A program made the translations under genes and the position numbers. Below are positions 1-12,103 of a stretch of DNA of 64,000 nucleotides, piece after piece (the stretch's first letter is position 1; the number at the start of each line of letters is the position of its first letter). This stretch comes from Hevea brasiliensis. Its lineage: Eukaryota > Streptophyta > Magnoliopsida > Malpighiales > Euphorbiaceae. The notes beneath the pieces are model-generated. The model saw only the letters and a program-made list of their open reading frames with translations, did no database searches and was not told the DNA's origin. The DNA lies in contig NC_079507.1 in NCBI RefSeq assembly GCF_030052815.1, forward strand, positions 67,349,144-67,413,143, written 5' to 3'.

Positions 1-13
1 ATAAGAAAAAGAA

Positions 14-928
14 TCACTGTACTGTAACTTGAGAAGGGGCTTCAACCTCTTCGGTCCAATCAGAAGTAGGCTCACTCCAAGACCTAGGTCTCACCCCAAG
101 CTGAAAATACAAGATCATCTCTAGTGCTTCAAAAACCTTCTGCTGATCCAAAAATTCATTCCAAACACCACTCACTATGCAATAATTGTTGTTATAAGGT
201 GGCCGATGATGAGCAGCATGTTGAGCACGTGACACCAGCAATCCAACATCCTGCATTGCCACCACTAATGGCGGCAACTTGCTCTTAGTTCCATGAGCCC
301 AAGCATGAAACTGCTGGCTGAACATTATACAGCCAGAGCATACGCTAACAAAGGCATGGATTGTAGGATCATTAAAAGCAAGATCTATAGGCAAAACACA
401 GAAAGTTACTGCCCTTGCTAGAGCATGTAAGTTGTTGGCAAATTGACGCCTAGTGATTGTCCATGGCCACTTGTGGTGGCCTTGAAATGCTTCAATCTGA
501 GCACCAAAAATGGGTGTTGATGCATCACCAAAGTTATCAATTCCCCAGTGGTACACCCCAGAGCCAAGGTCAGCTAAAATGTACCCAATATAGCCTGCTA
601 AAATGGGTTGGAGCCATATATGGGAATCAGCTGCAGCCACAATGGCCTTAGCTAGGGAAATAAGCACAGTAGTGCACCCAGTTGCCACCCATATACGGTG
701 AGACCACGTTGATTGCAAGCTACGGTCATTGAGCACAGGAGGGGCGATGGGTGTGACTGACGTTGGTGGGTTCACAAGCCTAGGTTCAGTAACTAACTGG
801 GCTGGCTTGGTCTTAGATTTGGTGGTGGTGGCTGAGCATATCACAAGTCTGCGGAGGCATAAGTGGTGATAGTTTGGAACATGGGTTGGGGACCTCGTAA
901 GGCACTTGTGTTGGGGTAGGATAGACAT
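14..928 (-). CDS. FAD4: FAD4-type fatty acid desaturase (plastid), single exon
   Basis: Intronless 304-aa frame. The family (FAD4/PDES/TMEM189 domain) puts a trans double bond at carbon 3 of palmitate in plastid phosphatidylglycerol. The first ~70 residues are rich in Ser/Thr/basic residues, as in a chloroplast transit peptide. Hydrophobic segments lie near residues 80-120 and 170-205. His-rich motifs expected to bind iron are visible: VYHWGIDNFGD (125-135), QGHHKWPW (149-156), HAWAH (208-212) and QHAAHHRPPY (236-245). The length fits the family (about 300-325 aa). The ATG at 928 is the first in the frame and lies ~50 bp below a TATA-like stretch. The gene is divergent from the next gene, the same neighbour relation recalled for At4g27030/At4g27020. 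No damage seen. FAD4 has close FAD4-like paralogues, so the exact subtype is less sure than the family. Confidence 0.92.
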   Translation of the reverse strand: MSILPQHKCLTRSPTHVPNYHHLCLRRLVICSATTTKSKTKPAQLVTEPRLVNPPTSVTPIAPPVLNDRSLQSTWSHRIWVATGCTTVLISLAKAIVAAADSHIWLQPILAGYIGYILADLGSGVYHWGIDNFGDASTPIFGAQIEAFQGHHKWPWTITRRQFANNLHALARAVTFCVLPIDLAFNDPTIHAFVSVCSGCIMFSQQFHAWAHGTKSKLPPLVVAMQDVGLLVSRAQHAAHHRPPYNNNYCIVSGVWNEFLDQQKVFEALEMILYFQLGVRPRSWSEPTSDWTEEVEAPSQVTVQ

Positions 929-972
929 TGAGAATGCCTAAAGAGAAATCAATGCCGGTTGGTTTGAAGAGG

Positions 973-983
973 CAATATATATG
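973..983 (-). promoter_or_regulatory. TATA-like element upstream of FAD4
   Basis: On the minus strand CATATATATTG lies about 45-55 bp upstream of the ATG at 928. This is a plausible TATA box with a short 5' leader. No transcript data. Confidence 0.45.
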
Positions 984-1009
984 AGCTCAAAAGAAGAAAT
1001 TGTGGCAGT

Positions 1010-2395
1010 AAATGAAGTAGGAAGTCCTGTGAAGAGATTTAAAAGAATTCGTGTTGTGGCGTTAGTATAGTGTGCGTGGAATAATAGAATTCGCTAGTGC
1101 CTCCTAGCGAAGGTCGCATGACAAATTTCCAACGTTAGATATGAAATTGAACCGTACAAATGGGTCTCGTGGTCCACTCCATTGGGTACAATTGTGAGCC
1201 AGTGAATTGGTCGTGGTTTCTCTGCAAGCGGATATGGGGTGAATGGGTGATGGCTATGAGCAAGGATAGAGATAGCAATGCTAAAGTTCTACGGCTGTGA
1301 TCATGATCTCTTCTCCATAGCTGGTCTTATCTTGAAACTTCTAACGATCGAAAATTTTGTAGCACGTAGAGCCAGAAAAGATTATAGTGTTTGACAAGCG
1401 ACTATAATGGCATGGCAGCTGAGAATATTCAAGTCCTCGAGCATCTACAAGATGCCTTCTCTCAATCATTGGTTTACGTCGGCCAAATCCAAAATTTTTT
1501 TTTCTCCAAGAAAATCTGATAAACCAATCAATTGGTTGATTATGTTTCAATCTTAGAAAGCAAATTATAAATGGTTTCATATAAATAGGATCGGAGATGA
1601 AATTAATATAATGATATAACGTATAATGTGAAAATATAAATAATGAAAAAAGGAAAATTATAATCACAAATTTCTTAAATAAATTATTCTTAAATCTTAA
1701 GAAAGCACAAAGAATCAAAATTATAATTAAAAAAAAAAACACTTGAAAACTAATTTCTTCATAAGTATTTTAAAAAGATATTTTTGGAAAAACTTGCTTA
1801 AGGAAAACTAATTTGGTAATTATCTAAATTTAGTAATTATCAAGTGTCAAAAAATTATGAACGAAATGCTTTCTAATTTCAAATTTAGTTTATTTCTTTT
1901 TAGATCTATTATTATTATTATTTTTATTTTTTATGGAATTTTTATTTTTATTTTTCTTTCTTTACATAAAATATATTTTTTTATATATTTATCTTCTCTT
2001 TTTATGAATTTTATTTTTATATTTTTTTTATAAAAAATTCCGTTAATTTTAAATTATTATTAATTAATTTTATCGATTTTAAAAGATTATAAATAAATAG
2101 TTTTATTTAAAAAATTGTGTAATTTTTAGTATTTACGTGATTTTAAAAATTAAAAATATTAATATATTTTTATTATAAACATCTATTTTATTGATAGACT
2201 TTTATTTTTAAAAAAAAAAAGTAATTAATAGAAGGTTGAAGACAAATGATTTCTTCTCGTTTTCTGAGTGCAGAATCAAGAGCAAGAAAGGGACAGCCAA
2301 CTAGAGACGATGGAATTTTAACTTTTTACTCGCCATCTCTCACTCTATTTTCTCTGTAGAAGACATTCATTTATCCTTCTTTCCCTCCCAAAATC
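1010..2395. other. AT-rich intergenic spacer between two divergent genes
   Basis: No gene supported. From about 1500 to 2230 the sequence is very AT-rich with long T and A runs. Short frames here are low complexity. It must hold the promoters of FAD4 (-) and of the gene starting at 2396 (+). Confidence 0.6.
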
Positions 2396-5300
2396 ATGGC
2401 TCCATCTTCCTCGCTAACGATTCTCAGTGTTTCCTTTTTTCTCTACTTTTTTGCCGCACAAGCCGTGCAAGTGCCATTTCACCCGCAGGATCTTCTACCC
2501 TTGTTGCCGAGGCAAGTCTCGTGGCCAATTCTCAATTATCTCAACAGTGCCGTTGACCTTTTGCCAACGTTTGTGGGAGCTGCCTCGTCTCCAAATGGAA
2601 CCGTCGAGTGGAAGGGTGCCTGTTTCTACGAGAACGAGGCTTGGATGGAGTTCCACAATAAGACTGGCAGTGAATTTGGTGGTGGAACACTTCATATCAA
2701 GGTAGAACTTGGATTATTTTGTTTGGATGTACTTGGGTATAGAAATTTGATTGAGTAGATACATTGGTATTTGCATGTTTGAACATCAATGCTGAATTTA
2801 AGCTTCTTATCATGGTGTATAAAGAAGTTAACTGTGGCTTTTAGTTGTCATAGCTTTGTCTGGTTTTGGTGGGTTTCCTCAAATTTGGAGGATTTGGTAT
2901 CTGGGTATTGCTTATTTGAGGTCCAATGCTTAATCGAGCTCCTCTAGTGCCTGTTAGGGCTGTAAAATGAGTTGTTCGGTGAATTAATGTTGTTGGTTTG
3001 CTTGTTGTTAGTTGCTTTTGATGAAATCTCTTTAAGTTTTCTATTGATGGGTTCTAAAGAAAGTATCATAGGTTCCATTTAGATAGATGCGGGATTTGAA
3101 ATTAATTGTTATTTGAACTTGATATTGCGCTGATGTTCTATAATTTTTCCCTAAAACACAAATTCAATCATTTCAAATACTCACATATCCAAATGAATCC
3201 TTATATTATTGGAGGTATGTTTTGATTTTCTAGTTCAAAACGAATTTGTTTGGTGGAAACTTGAAGCTTTGCAATATGCATTATCTTTTAGCCTTGAATA
3301 ATAGGATGGAAGTTCCTGAATTGAGCTTTTGCGCATTATCTTTTTATTTTTTTATTTTTGGAGGTCAGTGATTTATGCAAATGTAGTTGTATTTTGTTCT
3401 TTTGGTTTATTTTTAGTTGATCCTCCTAAATGTTTGATGAATTTCTATTGAATTTATGCCAATGTAAACCTGCATTAGATGTGTAAGGTAATGGATTTTG
3501 GGTTGAGCTGTTGCGAATGGAACTTTTGTATCCTAGAATGGCAATTCAAGCTTGGGATTTTAGTTGCTACGTACTCATGCATATCTGAATGATATGTGTC
3601 GGTCTTATGCTTGAGAATTGTAAAGGACAAAGAATAATTGAAAAAAAAAAGATTCTTTATTTGGTTTCAATTAGTTTGAATGGCGGTATTGGGTTATTGA
3701 ACATTGCCACTGGAGTTGAATTTTTCCATAGATGGTTTCTTTAGGAGTTTGGTTCTTTGCTTAGGTTTCCGGTTTCTCTTATTTGATTTTTTTTTCATGG
3801 GCTTTGAGGGGTCTTTGGGTCTTTGTCAGTTGAGAAATTCATTGGTCTGTGACTGTGATTGAGTCTACTTAGGAATTTTTATTTCTGCTTTGGGTAGAAG
3901 CTTCTTCATTCAGCCATTGACTTCATCAACCATTTAAAAGCATCATTTGTTTGGTTTAGCTATACTATTATTCATTAGCTTCTTTTATTGTGTTATGGAC
4001 TTTGGCTTCCTTTTCTTTCTTTTTTCCCCCTCCTGCCTCTCCAAAATTTTCTCTTGTAAAAGATTGGTGCTTATAGTTATTGGGGCTTAATGACCTGAAA
4101 GTTGTGTGAATGTTCAGGTTAGCAAGGCTCATAGCTGGACATGTATGGATCTTTATGTCTTTGTAACTCCATACCACGTTACATGGGATTATTATTTTCT
4201 TTCTCGGGAGCATACATTTGATTTTAAAGAGTGGGAAGGGAAAGCTGAGTATGAATACGTAAGTTCCCATTTCTTGTCACTCAAGACTTCCTGCATTTTC
4301 TAGTTAATTTGATGCCAGATTTGATTTATAGATTTGGTATTATTTTCAATGAAATCAGGTGAAAAACAAGGGAATTTCAATTTTCCTCATGCAAGCAGGG
4401 ATGCTGGGAACTCTTCAAGCACTGTGGGATGTCTTTCCACTATTTACAAATACTGGATGGGGAGAGAATTCCAATATTGGATTCCTTGAGAAGCGCATGG
4501 GGGCTACCTTTGAACAGCGTCCAAAGCCCTGGGTTACCAATGTCAGTGCTGATGATATTCACTCGGGAGATTTGCTTGCAATATCAAAAATTCGTGGGAG
4601 GTGGGGTGGTTTTGAGACTTTGGAAAAGTGGGTTAGTGGAGCTTATGCAGGTCATACTGCTGTTTGCTTAAGGGACTCTGAAGGAAAATTGTGGGTTGGT
4701 GAATCAGGACATGAAAATGAACAGGTAACTGTTAGTGTTACAGATTGCTCAGATATGTTACAATGTATTGTTTCAATAAATTGAAATTTTTACTGATGAT
4801 ACCTCAAAATCGTCAACCTTAATGGAAAATTTAAATTCTCTTTGGTTTAAATATACATGCATTTCTTCCTATAGTTTATGTAGGGGGTATGCTGCTGCCA
4901 GATCTGTTGGATTGCTTCCAATCATAATGCCAAGACATTCCAGGTGAATTAAGGCCATGCATTTGGTGGTCTCAGAAAAAACCTTGACAGCTCTGTCTGT
5001 AATGATACCTGTCTTTCAGATTTTCTCTACACGGGAAATTAAATTCATCTGTTAATGTAGTTCTTTATACTTACTCCCTCTCTTTGGCTGATTGATGCTG
5101 GACCTGCTACTGGAGATTCCAGGTCTATACATTTTAGGAAGAAATTTGGGAAATTTAATTAAGTAGTAGTAGTCAAAATGATAATAGCGTGAATATAGAC
5201 TACAAAGCAATAGAAAAGAATGTGAATTATACTAGAAAGATTAGATCTTTAGAATTAAAGGAAGCACTTAAGAGAATGAAAGTAAGTAAAGCCTGTGGAC

Positions 5301-8300
5301 CCGATGGAATGCCAATTGAAGTATGGAAATGTTTGGGAGATATGGGAGTGGCATGGTTAACTAAATTGTTTAATAAGATTCTAAATTCAAAAAAAATGCC
5401 TGATGAATGGAGGATGAGTATTTTAATACTCATTTTTAAAAATAAGGGAGATATACAGAGTTGTTCAAACTATAGAGGAATTAAACTCATGAGCCATACA
5501 ATGAAGCTATGGGAGAGAGTTGTGGAACATCGACTACGTCATGACACTTCTATCCTTTCCAATCAATTTGGCTTCATGCTCGGTCGTTTAACTATGAAAG
5601 CGATTTTTCTCATTAGAAGTTTGATGGAGAAATATAGAGATGTGAACAAAGATCTACACATGGTTTTTATCGATTTGGAGAAGGCTCATGATATTGTTCC
5701 AAGAGATGTCTTATGGAGAGTGTTAGAAAAAAGAGGGTATCTATTAAGTACATACAAGTATTGAAAGATATGTATGAAGGAGCAACTACTATTGTGCGAA
5801 CAGTGGGAGGGGACACAAGAGATTTTCCTATCTCAGTTGAATTACACCAAGGTTCAACTGTAAGCCCTTACCTTTTTTTCATTAGTTTTATATGAATTGA
5901 CGAAATATATACAATAGAGTATCCCTTAGTGCATGATGTTTACGGATGATATATTTATGATAGATGAGACGCGAGAATGAGTCAATAGAAAGTTAGAACT
6001 TTGGAGAAGTACTCTAGAGTCAAAGGGCTTTAAGTTAAGTAGAACGAAGACAGAATACATGCATTGCAAGTTCAGTTAAGGCGGAATTGGTGATAGGGAA
6101 GGAATTAGTTTGGATGAAGTGGTACTATCTCAAAGTAATCACTTTAAATATCTCGACTCAGTCCTTCAAGTAGATGGGGGATGTGAGGAGGATGTTATTC
6201 ATAGGATTAAAGCCGGATGGTTGAAGTGGAGACGTGCCACGGGAGTTTTATGTGATCGCAAGATTCCCAATAAGTTGAAAGGAAAATTTTACCGTACAGC
6301 CATACGACCGGCCATGTTATATGGTAGTGAGTGTTGGGCACTGAATGAGTCATATATGTCTAAGATAAGAGTTGCGGAGATGAGAATGTTAAGGTGGATG
6401 AGTGACCATACTAGACTAGATAAAGTCCGTGACGAGAGTATTAGAGAAAAGGTAGGAGTTGTGCCAATTGAAGATAAATTAAAAGAAGGGAGATTGAGGT
6501 GGTTTGGTCATGTGAAGCATAGACATATGGAGGCTCCAGTTAGACAAGTAGAGCACCTTAAGTTAGGTGATAGAAAGAAAAGAAGGGGTAGACCTAAACT
6601 GACCTGGAGGAGAGTAGCACAACATGACCTAGAAGCATTACACATTTCAGATGATTTAACCCAAAATCGTTTAGAGTGGAGAAAGAGAATCCATATAGCC
6701 GACCCCAAATTTTTGGGATAAAAGTTTAGTTGAGTTAAGTAGTATTTTACTTATTTAGGAGTTTGAGTTGATGTAGTGTTCCTAATTAGTATTAGTTTCA
6801 TATTTTCTTGTTTGGGATACTATAAATACTTATATCATTTAGGTATCTTAGTAGAGCTTATTGTAACTGACAATTGGAAATTAATCCTAATTTAGAGAAT
6901 TTTGTTTTGTTTCCTTCGAGTGTTTGTTTGTGGTTTTACATCAATTTGTGTCAAAGCCCCATGGGATCCGTATTGCCTGTGTCTTAGCAAATTTAGCCAG
7001 AGAACAAATTTTGCTTTTGTTTTCGTGGACTGCTTATTGTTATTGATGATTGAAAGTCAATCGAAATTTAGAGAATTTTGTTTCATTGCCTTTGAGAATT
7101 CTTTGTGGTTCTACATCACTGACCTTCCTTACCCTATTCAAACTCACATTTTCATCCAAGTGAGGCAGCAAAAAGAAGCCTTTTAGTAGTCCTATAAAAA
7201 AGAACACTTCTAACAAAGCAGCTACTGCTTCCATCAAGAGATTTTGTTTTTTAATTTATATAACTGCCATTGACTGACTGAATTTTTGCCCTTTGAATTT
7301 GTTTTTGTTAATTATGATTGCCATAAATGTTACTTCACTCTGTTGTTGTAGGGGGAAGATATTATTGCTGTGTTACCGTGGGATGAATGGTGGGAATTTG
7401 AGCTGACTAAGGATGACTCTAATCCACATATTACACTGCTTCCTCTGCATCCTGATGTGCGGGCCAAGTTTAATGAAACTGCTGCATGGGAGTATGCATT
7501 GAGCATGAATGGCAAACCTTATGGATACCATAACATGATATTTAGCTGGATAGACACCATAGATGGGAACTATCCACCCCCCTTGGATGCACACCTGGTA
7601 TTGAAATGATCTTATTTGAATATACTGTTTTCTGGTTGAGTTTCTATTTTGTTGATGCTATGATGCTTTCTTCTTTCTTTTTGTTTGTCTTTGTGATGTT
7701 GTAATTGTACCACATCATTTGTATAATTTGGTGGGTCAGTGCAGAACTTTGGTCCAGTTCTCTGTTTGGTAATGTTTAGCGATGATCTGGATTGTGTTGC
7801 TATGATATACTTGAATCTTATTCTTAGATGATAAAAATGTATGCTGAAAGGTAGTCTAAATGTTTATACATACATAAATATTCTGTGAAAAAAAAGGACT
7901 TAAATATGGTGAAATGCCAATTTGTGAGATTTAATTAGTGCTACCAGTCAAAAGAAACTTAACTAAGCCTGAATTTGTTTTGTGGAAAGTAGCTTGTGTA
8001 CAGTGGAAAATATTTTCTGAGACAATGACTTATTTGTTATTGCTTGTTTGCAATGCTCAAAATCTGTTGGAAAATTTTTTTCGAGTACATTATAAAATAT
8101 TTATTGTCTTCAAATAATTAAGGCTATGAAAAATGTTTGGATTTATAAGAACCTTGTATTTGTCTATTTATAATTGAATGTGAAGAAAATTACATAAAAG
8201 GGTAATTTTGGTTGCCACTTATGATCGCTGGTGCCTAGTGACAGCCAGAGATAATTGGTGGTCTTTGGTAAACTAATGGTTTGTACCCATGCGGTTTTCT

Positions 8301-10535
8301 TATAGGTTTCTTTCATTTATACAAGTTTATGAACATCTGGAAATGAATTTTTGTTCTGAAATTCACTTTGTTCTGAAAGCGAGAAGCCATTCTATTGGAA
8401 AAGGCTTAGGTCTTGTTTATTTGTGGGAAATGTTTTCCGTTTTCAATTTTCTAATTTTCTTCTCTATTTCCTAGTTTTTCTAATTTTCCATTTTCCAAGT
8501 GAAATTTTGAGAAACTAGAATAACATGTTTTTTGTGTGATTCTTTCACCATTATTCTTTCATTTTATTAGACTTTATTGATTGAAGTACTATGTTATTAA
8601 AAATTAAATATTTAAGGTATAAATATGTAAATGTTTCACAATCTAATAACTTTTTATTATAATAATGTCAGTTTTTTTGGAATAATTTTCTGGAAAACAA
8701 GGTTTGGTTTCCATAACTAAACAAGGCCTTAGTTTCCCTTTGACCAACAAAACATTTTCTATTAATCAAGTTTCCTGAACTTGCCTATGCCAGACATTGG
8801 GGAAAATGTTTCCCACAAACAAAAAGAGCCTAAATTTCTAAAAGTTCAGATAACTTGTTTCAGTGCACTTCTTGTATGGAATTTGTTTCAGTGCACTTCT
8901 TGTATGGAATTTTAGAGGTTTTCAGTATTCATAGGTGTTTAAAATTGGCTGTGGCCCTGCAGGTTGCATCTGTTATGACAGTATGGAACCAAATACAACC
9001 TGCTTATGCTGCCAACATGTGGAATGAAGCCTTGAACAAGCGACTCGGAACAGAGGTATTTTAACAATTTGCTCTACCATTTTTTCCTCTTCTATCTGGC
9101 TTGATAGAAACAACTTTTGTATTGATTGTCAGTTGCAGTGGATTTTGTTTTTCGTCGTATGGAGAAGATGATTAAAAAAAAAAAAATCCGTATCTGATGC
9201 TTTTCTGGATAATTGACAATGTGCTAATGAGTTGCATATTGAAATACCCCATGAAAATTCTGTCAACTGACAGTTCATGGGTCTTAGCCAGTATGTCTTC
9301 TGCCATATCCATATGATTTGCATTTATTCTTTACCACCAAACCACATATTTGGGGAAGTCAAATGATTGGATTACTGGATGATCCTTAAGTTCTAAATGT
9401 TGGATCAGTTGGTCAAGTGCGAATGCTTGTGTAGTTTTTTTTTTTAATAATATATTTTTTTTAAAGTCATAATGCTAGTTATATGTCATCATGTAATGTT
9501 AATTGTGATGCATCATTACTAATTTTTTCAACAACTGATTTAGTTTTTGTGCTTCATGCAGGGTCTTGATCTTCCTGATATCTTAGTAGAGACTGAAAAG
9601 CGTGGATCATCCTTTGGTGAACTGTTGACAATTCCTGAACAGGATGATTGGCTATACACTGATGGGTATTCAACCTCCTGCATTGCTTTCATTCTGGAAA
9701 TGTACAAGGAAGCTGGACTATTTGATCCAATTGCTAGTTTTATACAAGTGACTGAGTTTACGGTTAGTTTTTCAAGAATGATAAGATATTTGTTTGACCT
9801 GAGTAAAGATATATATACATATTTTTTTTTTGGTTGAATTTCTTTAGTCCATAAATGAATGTGATACTTACTTGCATGCATTAAGTTCCAGTTTGGTGCT
9901 TCGGATTAATTTTATTACCTATGAAGGGGACAACATAAGAAGCATATGTTATTATTTTTATTTCTTCGTTGGAATAGATTGAATCTGGTTTCTGATTTTT
10001 CCTTCAGCTTAGGTGGTGTGCTAAATTTACAATTTGTTTGTGGAGTAAAATTATGGAAAGATAATGTTTGAATTGTTAAGAGTTCTCTATTTCTTTGCTC
10101 TTTAGATCTTATTAGCTGGATGGCTGAACGTTTACCTTCTTCTTATCAATTTGAATTGGAGTAAACTAATCACTAGTTTGAGAAATCTTTTAAAATTTTC
10201 AGCAGCTATGTTTGTGTTCGTTGAAAATGTGACTGTTTTCTAATAATTTGATATCCGAGTTCCTTCAAAGCAGTTGACAAGGTGTACATGTTAAATCTGT
10301 TCCATTGATGAAAATGCAGATTAAAGATGCCTACACACTCAGGTTTTTTGAAAACAACTCAAGTCGCTTACCGAAGTGGTGCAATGATGGAGACAATGTG
10401 AAGCTCCCCTTTTGTCAGATTCGTGGCAAGTATCGAATGGAGCTACCAGGATACAACACTATGGATCCTTATCCCCATATGAATGAAAGATGTCCATCAC
10501 TTCCCCCAAAATACTCTAGGCCACAAAATTGCTAA
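2396..10535 (+). CDS. Secreted protein of the At4g27020/At5g54870 family, 7 exons; possible permuted papain-like fold
   Basis: Exons 2396-2701, 4118-4258, 4359-4724, 7352-7597, 8963-9055, 9562-9762 and 10320-10535 join in frame at GT-AG borders to give 522 aa. Residues 1-23 form a clear signal peptide (hydrophobic core, ends AQA). From memory, Arabidopsis homologues carry the legacy name inositol-1,4,5-trisphosphate 5-phosphatase; I see no motif of that enzyme class. What I do see is SGDLLAI (218-224), AGHTAVCL (246-253), LWVGES (260-265), [11 protein letters not shown] in exon 4, and [17 protein letters not shown] (420-436). The order GDL - GH - ES - Cys helix resembles circularly permuted NlpC/P60 (YiiX-like) hydrolases, with H248 and C424 as candidate catalytic residues. 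That is inference. Intron 3 (2.6 kb) holds a LINE. The start is chosen because only this ATG gives the signal peptide. Confidence 0.88.
3070..3203. mobile_element. Short MITE-like inverted-repeat element in intron 1
   Basis: The left end (GGTTCCATTTAGATAGATGC, then GGGATTTGAAAT) is the imperfect inverse complement of the right end (about 3171-3203). Arms are ~32 nt around a ~70-bp centre. Size and structure fit a non-autonomous DNA transposon. I found no clean target duplication, so it is old or the ends are slightly off. Confidence 0.45.
5169..6734 (+). mobile_element. 5'-truncated, inactivated RTE-type LINE in intron 3
   Basis: Reverse-transcriptase pieces of the plant RTE-type family are readable in three frames: 5189-5764 ([43 protein letters not shown]), then 5713-5895 after a frameshift ([12 protein letters not shown]), then an FTDD-like catalytic-site remnant at 5938-5961, and a C-terminal piece at 6110-6721 ([21 protein letters not shown]). 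The endonuclease half is missing, and stops and frameshifts show it is dead. The 3' end reads CCGACCCCAAATTTTTGGGA then TTGAG. A 10-nt repeat TTAAGTAGTA at 5159-5168 and 6735-6744 is a likely target-site duplication. It lies in sense orientation to the host gene. A second copy of its 3' end is at 63043. Confidence 0.85.
6745..7150 (+). repeat. Possible LTR-derived segment with a degenerate internal repeat
   Basis: About 6860-6945 and 7045-7115 share a diverged direct repeat around AATTTAGAGAATTTTGTTT and a GTGGTT-TACATC end. A TATA-like CTATAAATA sits at 6820-6828. This resembles the promoter and tail of an old Copia/TRIM LTR directly behind the LINE, but I see no matching terminal dinucleotides or second LTR. 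Confidence 0.25.
8406..8832. mobile_element. hAT-like MITE in intron 4
   Basis: Left end TAGGTCTTGTTTATTTGTGG plus GAAATGTTTTCC is matched in inverse complement by the right end (8795-8832, GGAAAATGTTTCCCACAAAC... AGCCTA). The ~35-nt terminal inverted repeats enclose ~360 bp of AT-rich sequence with further internal foldback (8690-8730). The TAGG start suggests the hAT class. An 8-bp target duplication was not found. Confidence 0.5.
8856..8911 (+). repeat. 28-bp perfect tandem duplication
   Basis: The 28-nt segment starting GTTTCAGTGCACTTCTTGTA occurs twice in direct succession, just after the MITE and ~50 bp before exon 5. It is a recent slippage or repair duplication inside intron 4. Confidence 0.85.
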
Positions 10536-12103
10536 ACAACTTTAATTTCTCTAAGTTATTATACAACGGATGACGTCATTGGAGGTTCATGCAATGCACT
10601 GTCTCTTGATACAACATCTGGAAGCTGCCCAAAGGAGAGTTTAGCATGTCGGTTGTAGATATGGCAATGATGCTGTAAAATTTTAGAGCATTAGCTATTA
10701 AATGTATGGTTTAGAGAGTTGTGAGAACATGAATTGCTGTGCACAGAATGTTAGACCGTTTTATGTAGGGTTGAGCAAAGTTCATTTATAATTGAATTGA
10801 ACTAATTTAATTTGGATTTTCGTTTTACTTTTGCAGTTGTTGATATTTATTTAGGGTTGAGCAAAGTACGTTTGGTGGGTACTTAGATTTGTTGATTTGT
10901 TCTTGTTCATATTGGGTTTGTTGTTCCTATTCTCGTTGCTTTTGCTCTATCTATTTGGTGTTTGATTGTTATTCATGTTTACCTTCTTAAGATCGACTCA
11001 GAATGTACGTATTTAATTTTAATTAATCTCAATTTAATTTCCTTTTTTTTTTTTATTTTGTTGAGATTTTTTGTGCTCAAGATGTTGGATTGAATTTGTT
11101 CCCTTGACATTGTTCATAGATCTTGAGTCTGGAACAATAAATTACTTTCTATGATAGAACCCTTTTAATTTTTAAATTTTGCATTGTAAAATTTTTTTTA
11201 TTTTTATATCAATATTTTTTAATAAAATGTTTAATATTGACAAATCCAACATAATACTTAATTAACATTTCTCTTCTTTCTTATGCCACGTGTAATGAGA
11301 TTATCTATTAATTTTACTAGTTGTAATATCGTTGCCCTTTTAACTTTGTCATTTTTAGCACTATTATCTTTCGATTTTGTCATTTATAATAGTATTATCC
11401 TATAATTTTTTATTACTGAAATACAATTATATAAATTTCATCTAATATAGATACATCATGCCTAGAAACTTTAATCTTAATTTGTCTATTAATTAATATA
11501 TATTTTTTTAATTTTGTTAGCATATTTAGTTTTTTATATTTTTCATTATAAATAGTATATTATTAAAAAAAAGAAAATATTGTTAATTCGTCTTTATTTT
11601 TTTTAAATTATATTATTTATAATAAAAAAATAAATATACTAACAAAATTTTAAAAAAAATTAAAAAGAATTATATTGCTTAATAGACAATTTAAAATTTA
11701 AAAATTTCATCATACATTTATATCATGAGAGAGGAAAGAGAAATTTATTTATTTCTAAATACTAACTAAACGTCGTGTTGGATTTAGATTTATTCATGTT
11801 AATATTTACTAAGAAATCGATAATTAAAAGTTATAAGGATTTTATTGTGTTAAATTAAAAGTTATAATAATTTTATTATGAAAAATTTAAAAATTAAAAG
11901 AAATTATAAAATTACAATCGGATAAGTTCACCAACGACTATTAAAATTTATTATTATTTCTATTTGGTTGTTGAAATGTTAAGAAAACGATGGATTGAAA
12001 TGAACAGAATCAATTTATTTTGGTTCGATAATTCGATTTATCATAAAATGCATTCCTATTTAGCTTGCAAAAGTCAACTTTGTATCAGGAGGCTCAAGAT
12101 ACT
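10536..12103. other. 3' flank and AT-rich spacer
   Basis: Holds the 3' UTR of the upstream gene (roughly to 10800), then AT-rich sequence. A palindromic TGACGTCA is at 10571-10578 but lies in transcribed 3' flank. No gene seen. The convergent P450 pseudogene ends at 12104. Confidence 0.6.

Noticed and set aside
10571..10578. Palindromic TGACGTCA as a promoter element
   Set aside because: It lies in the transcribed 3' flank of the upstream gene, far from any start site.
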